Source of the DNA: an uncultured Clostridia bacterium
GTDB taxonomy: Bacteria > Bacillota > Clostridia > Oscillospirales > UBA644
Length of the DNA stretch: 5,962 nt
Reading direction: 5' to 3'
NCBI GenBank assembly: GCA_904502105.1
Contig: CAJGDF010000116.1
Coordinates: forward strand, 1 to 5,962
The notes below the pieces were generated by a model. The model did not search any database, was not told the DNA's origin, and saw only the letters and a list, made by a program, of their open reading frames with translations. Positions 5,594 to 5,962 of this stretch are shown here, one piece after another; positions within the stretch are counted from its first letter, which is position 1, and the number at the start of each line of letters is the position of its first letter. The translations under genes were made by a program, and so were the position numbers.

Positions 5594-5962
5594 ATGAACA
5601 TATTCCAAGTACTTTGGGATTTCGTCGTTAACTCCGGTCTTGCTAAGTTGTTCGATATAAGAATAACTGCAGAAGGAATCGTAAACGGCGAGATCATCAT
5701 GATAGCCGTGTCGTGTGTGCTGATATATTTGGCCATCGGCAAAGGCTTTGAACCGCTTCTTCTTCTCCCCATTTCATTCGGTATGCTTCTTGCAAACCTT
5801 CCTATTTCCAATCTTATGCACACCGAATTCTTCCTTGATCCGGCCTTCCTGACGGCTGAGGGAAATCTCGACATACCGATGATCCTCACCAAAGGCGGTC
5901 TGTTTGACATTCTGTACTTAGGCGTTAAGTGCGGTATTTATCCGCCGCTTATCTTCCTCGGC
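5594..5962 (+). CDS. oadB: OadB-type membrane subunit of sodium-pump decarboxylase, 3' truncated by window end
   Basis: The first 123 codons of the beta subunit are present; the reading frame is still open at the window end (the family is usually about 370-430 residues). This polytopic protein decarboxylates carboxybiotin and couples that to Na+ export. A first membrane segment lies at about 34-48, followed by the family motif GKGFEPLLLLPISFGMLLAN (49-68) and then LFDILYLGVKCGIYPPLIF (103-121), which is strongly diagnostic. The Asp and Asn/Ser residues that bind Na+ lie further downstream and cannot be checked. The ATG at 5594 is fixed by an in-frame TAA at 5585-5587. The ribosome binding site is weaker than for the other operon genes (AGAGG at 5579-5583, 10 nt away). 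The order alpha-OadG-carrier-beta corresponds to mmdADCB. The symbol denotes the family, not the substrate. Confidence 0.94.
   Translation, partial: MNIFQVLWDFVVNSGLAKLFDIRITAEGIVNGEIIMIAVSCVLIYLAIGKGFEPLLLLPISFGMLLANLPISNLMHTEFFLDPAFLTAEGNLDIPMILTKGGLFDILYLGVKCGIYPPLIFLG

Noticed and set aside
4753..5594. Possible internal terminators or promoters between the operon genes
   Set aside because: Gaps are only 15-23 bp and filled by ribosome binding sites; no hairpin with a U-tract is visible.
5584..5910. Minus-strand 108-codon open frame opposite the oadB start
   Set aside because: The plus-strand frame encodes unmistakable OadB motifs; the antisense frame has no domain features.

Overview
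The window suggests a low- to mid-GC anaerobic Firmicute, most likely a gut or rumen clostridium of the Oscillospiraceae/Lachnospiraceae kind. The evidence is sigma-A promoters with near-perfect -35/-10 boxes 17 bp apart, strong GGAGG-type ribosome binding sites, hairpin plus U-tract terminators, Cys-anchored solute-binding lipoproteins and a biotin-dependent sodium-pump decarboxylase. This assignment is inference; there is no rRNA or marker gene here.

Left half, minus strand (1-3100): two tandem paralogous genes of 474 and 472 codons, each encoding a family 1-type extracellular solute-binding lipoprotein that looks like a carbohydrate ABC receptor. Each gene is a complete transcription unit with its own promoter, ribosome binding site and intrinsic terminator. 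The two terminator stems are homologous and differ by a compensated base pair, so the duplication appears to have carried the whole unit. No permease or ATPase gene is visible beside them.

Middle (3033-3360): a divergent intergenic region of 328 bp. It holds the minus-strand promoter of the second lipoprotein gene, a 15-bp perfect inverted repeat with widely separated arms, a strong plus-strand promoter, and a possible hairpin in the roughly 85-nt leader of the operon.

Right half, plus strand (3361-5962): an operon-like run of four closely spaced genes in the order carboxyltransferase (alpha), OadG-type small membrane subunit, biotin carrier protein, and OadB-type membrane subunit (cut by the window end). 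This order matches the mmdA-mmdD-mmdC-mmdB arrangement known for Na+-translocating methylmalonyl-CoA decarboxylase of Propionigenium. By the family mechanism, the alpha subunit moves CO2 from an acyl-CoA or oxo-acid to carrier biotin, the OadG-like subunit ties the soluble parts to the membrane, and OadB decarboxylates the carboxybiotin while exporting Na+. No biotin carboxylase gene is seen, which fits a decarboxylase.

The most unusual element is the carboxyltransferase. It is short (464 residues), lacks the usual N- and C-terminal extensions, and has changes in nearly every glycine-rich active-site motif, so its substrate cannot be read from the sequence. I see no clear evidence of a wholly new system. 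The divergent alpha subunit and the duplicated orphan receptors are the points most worth following up.
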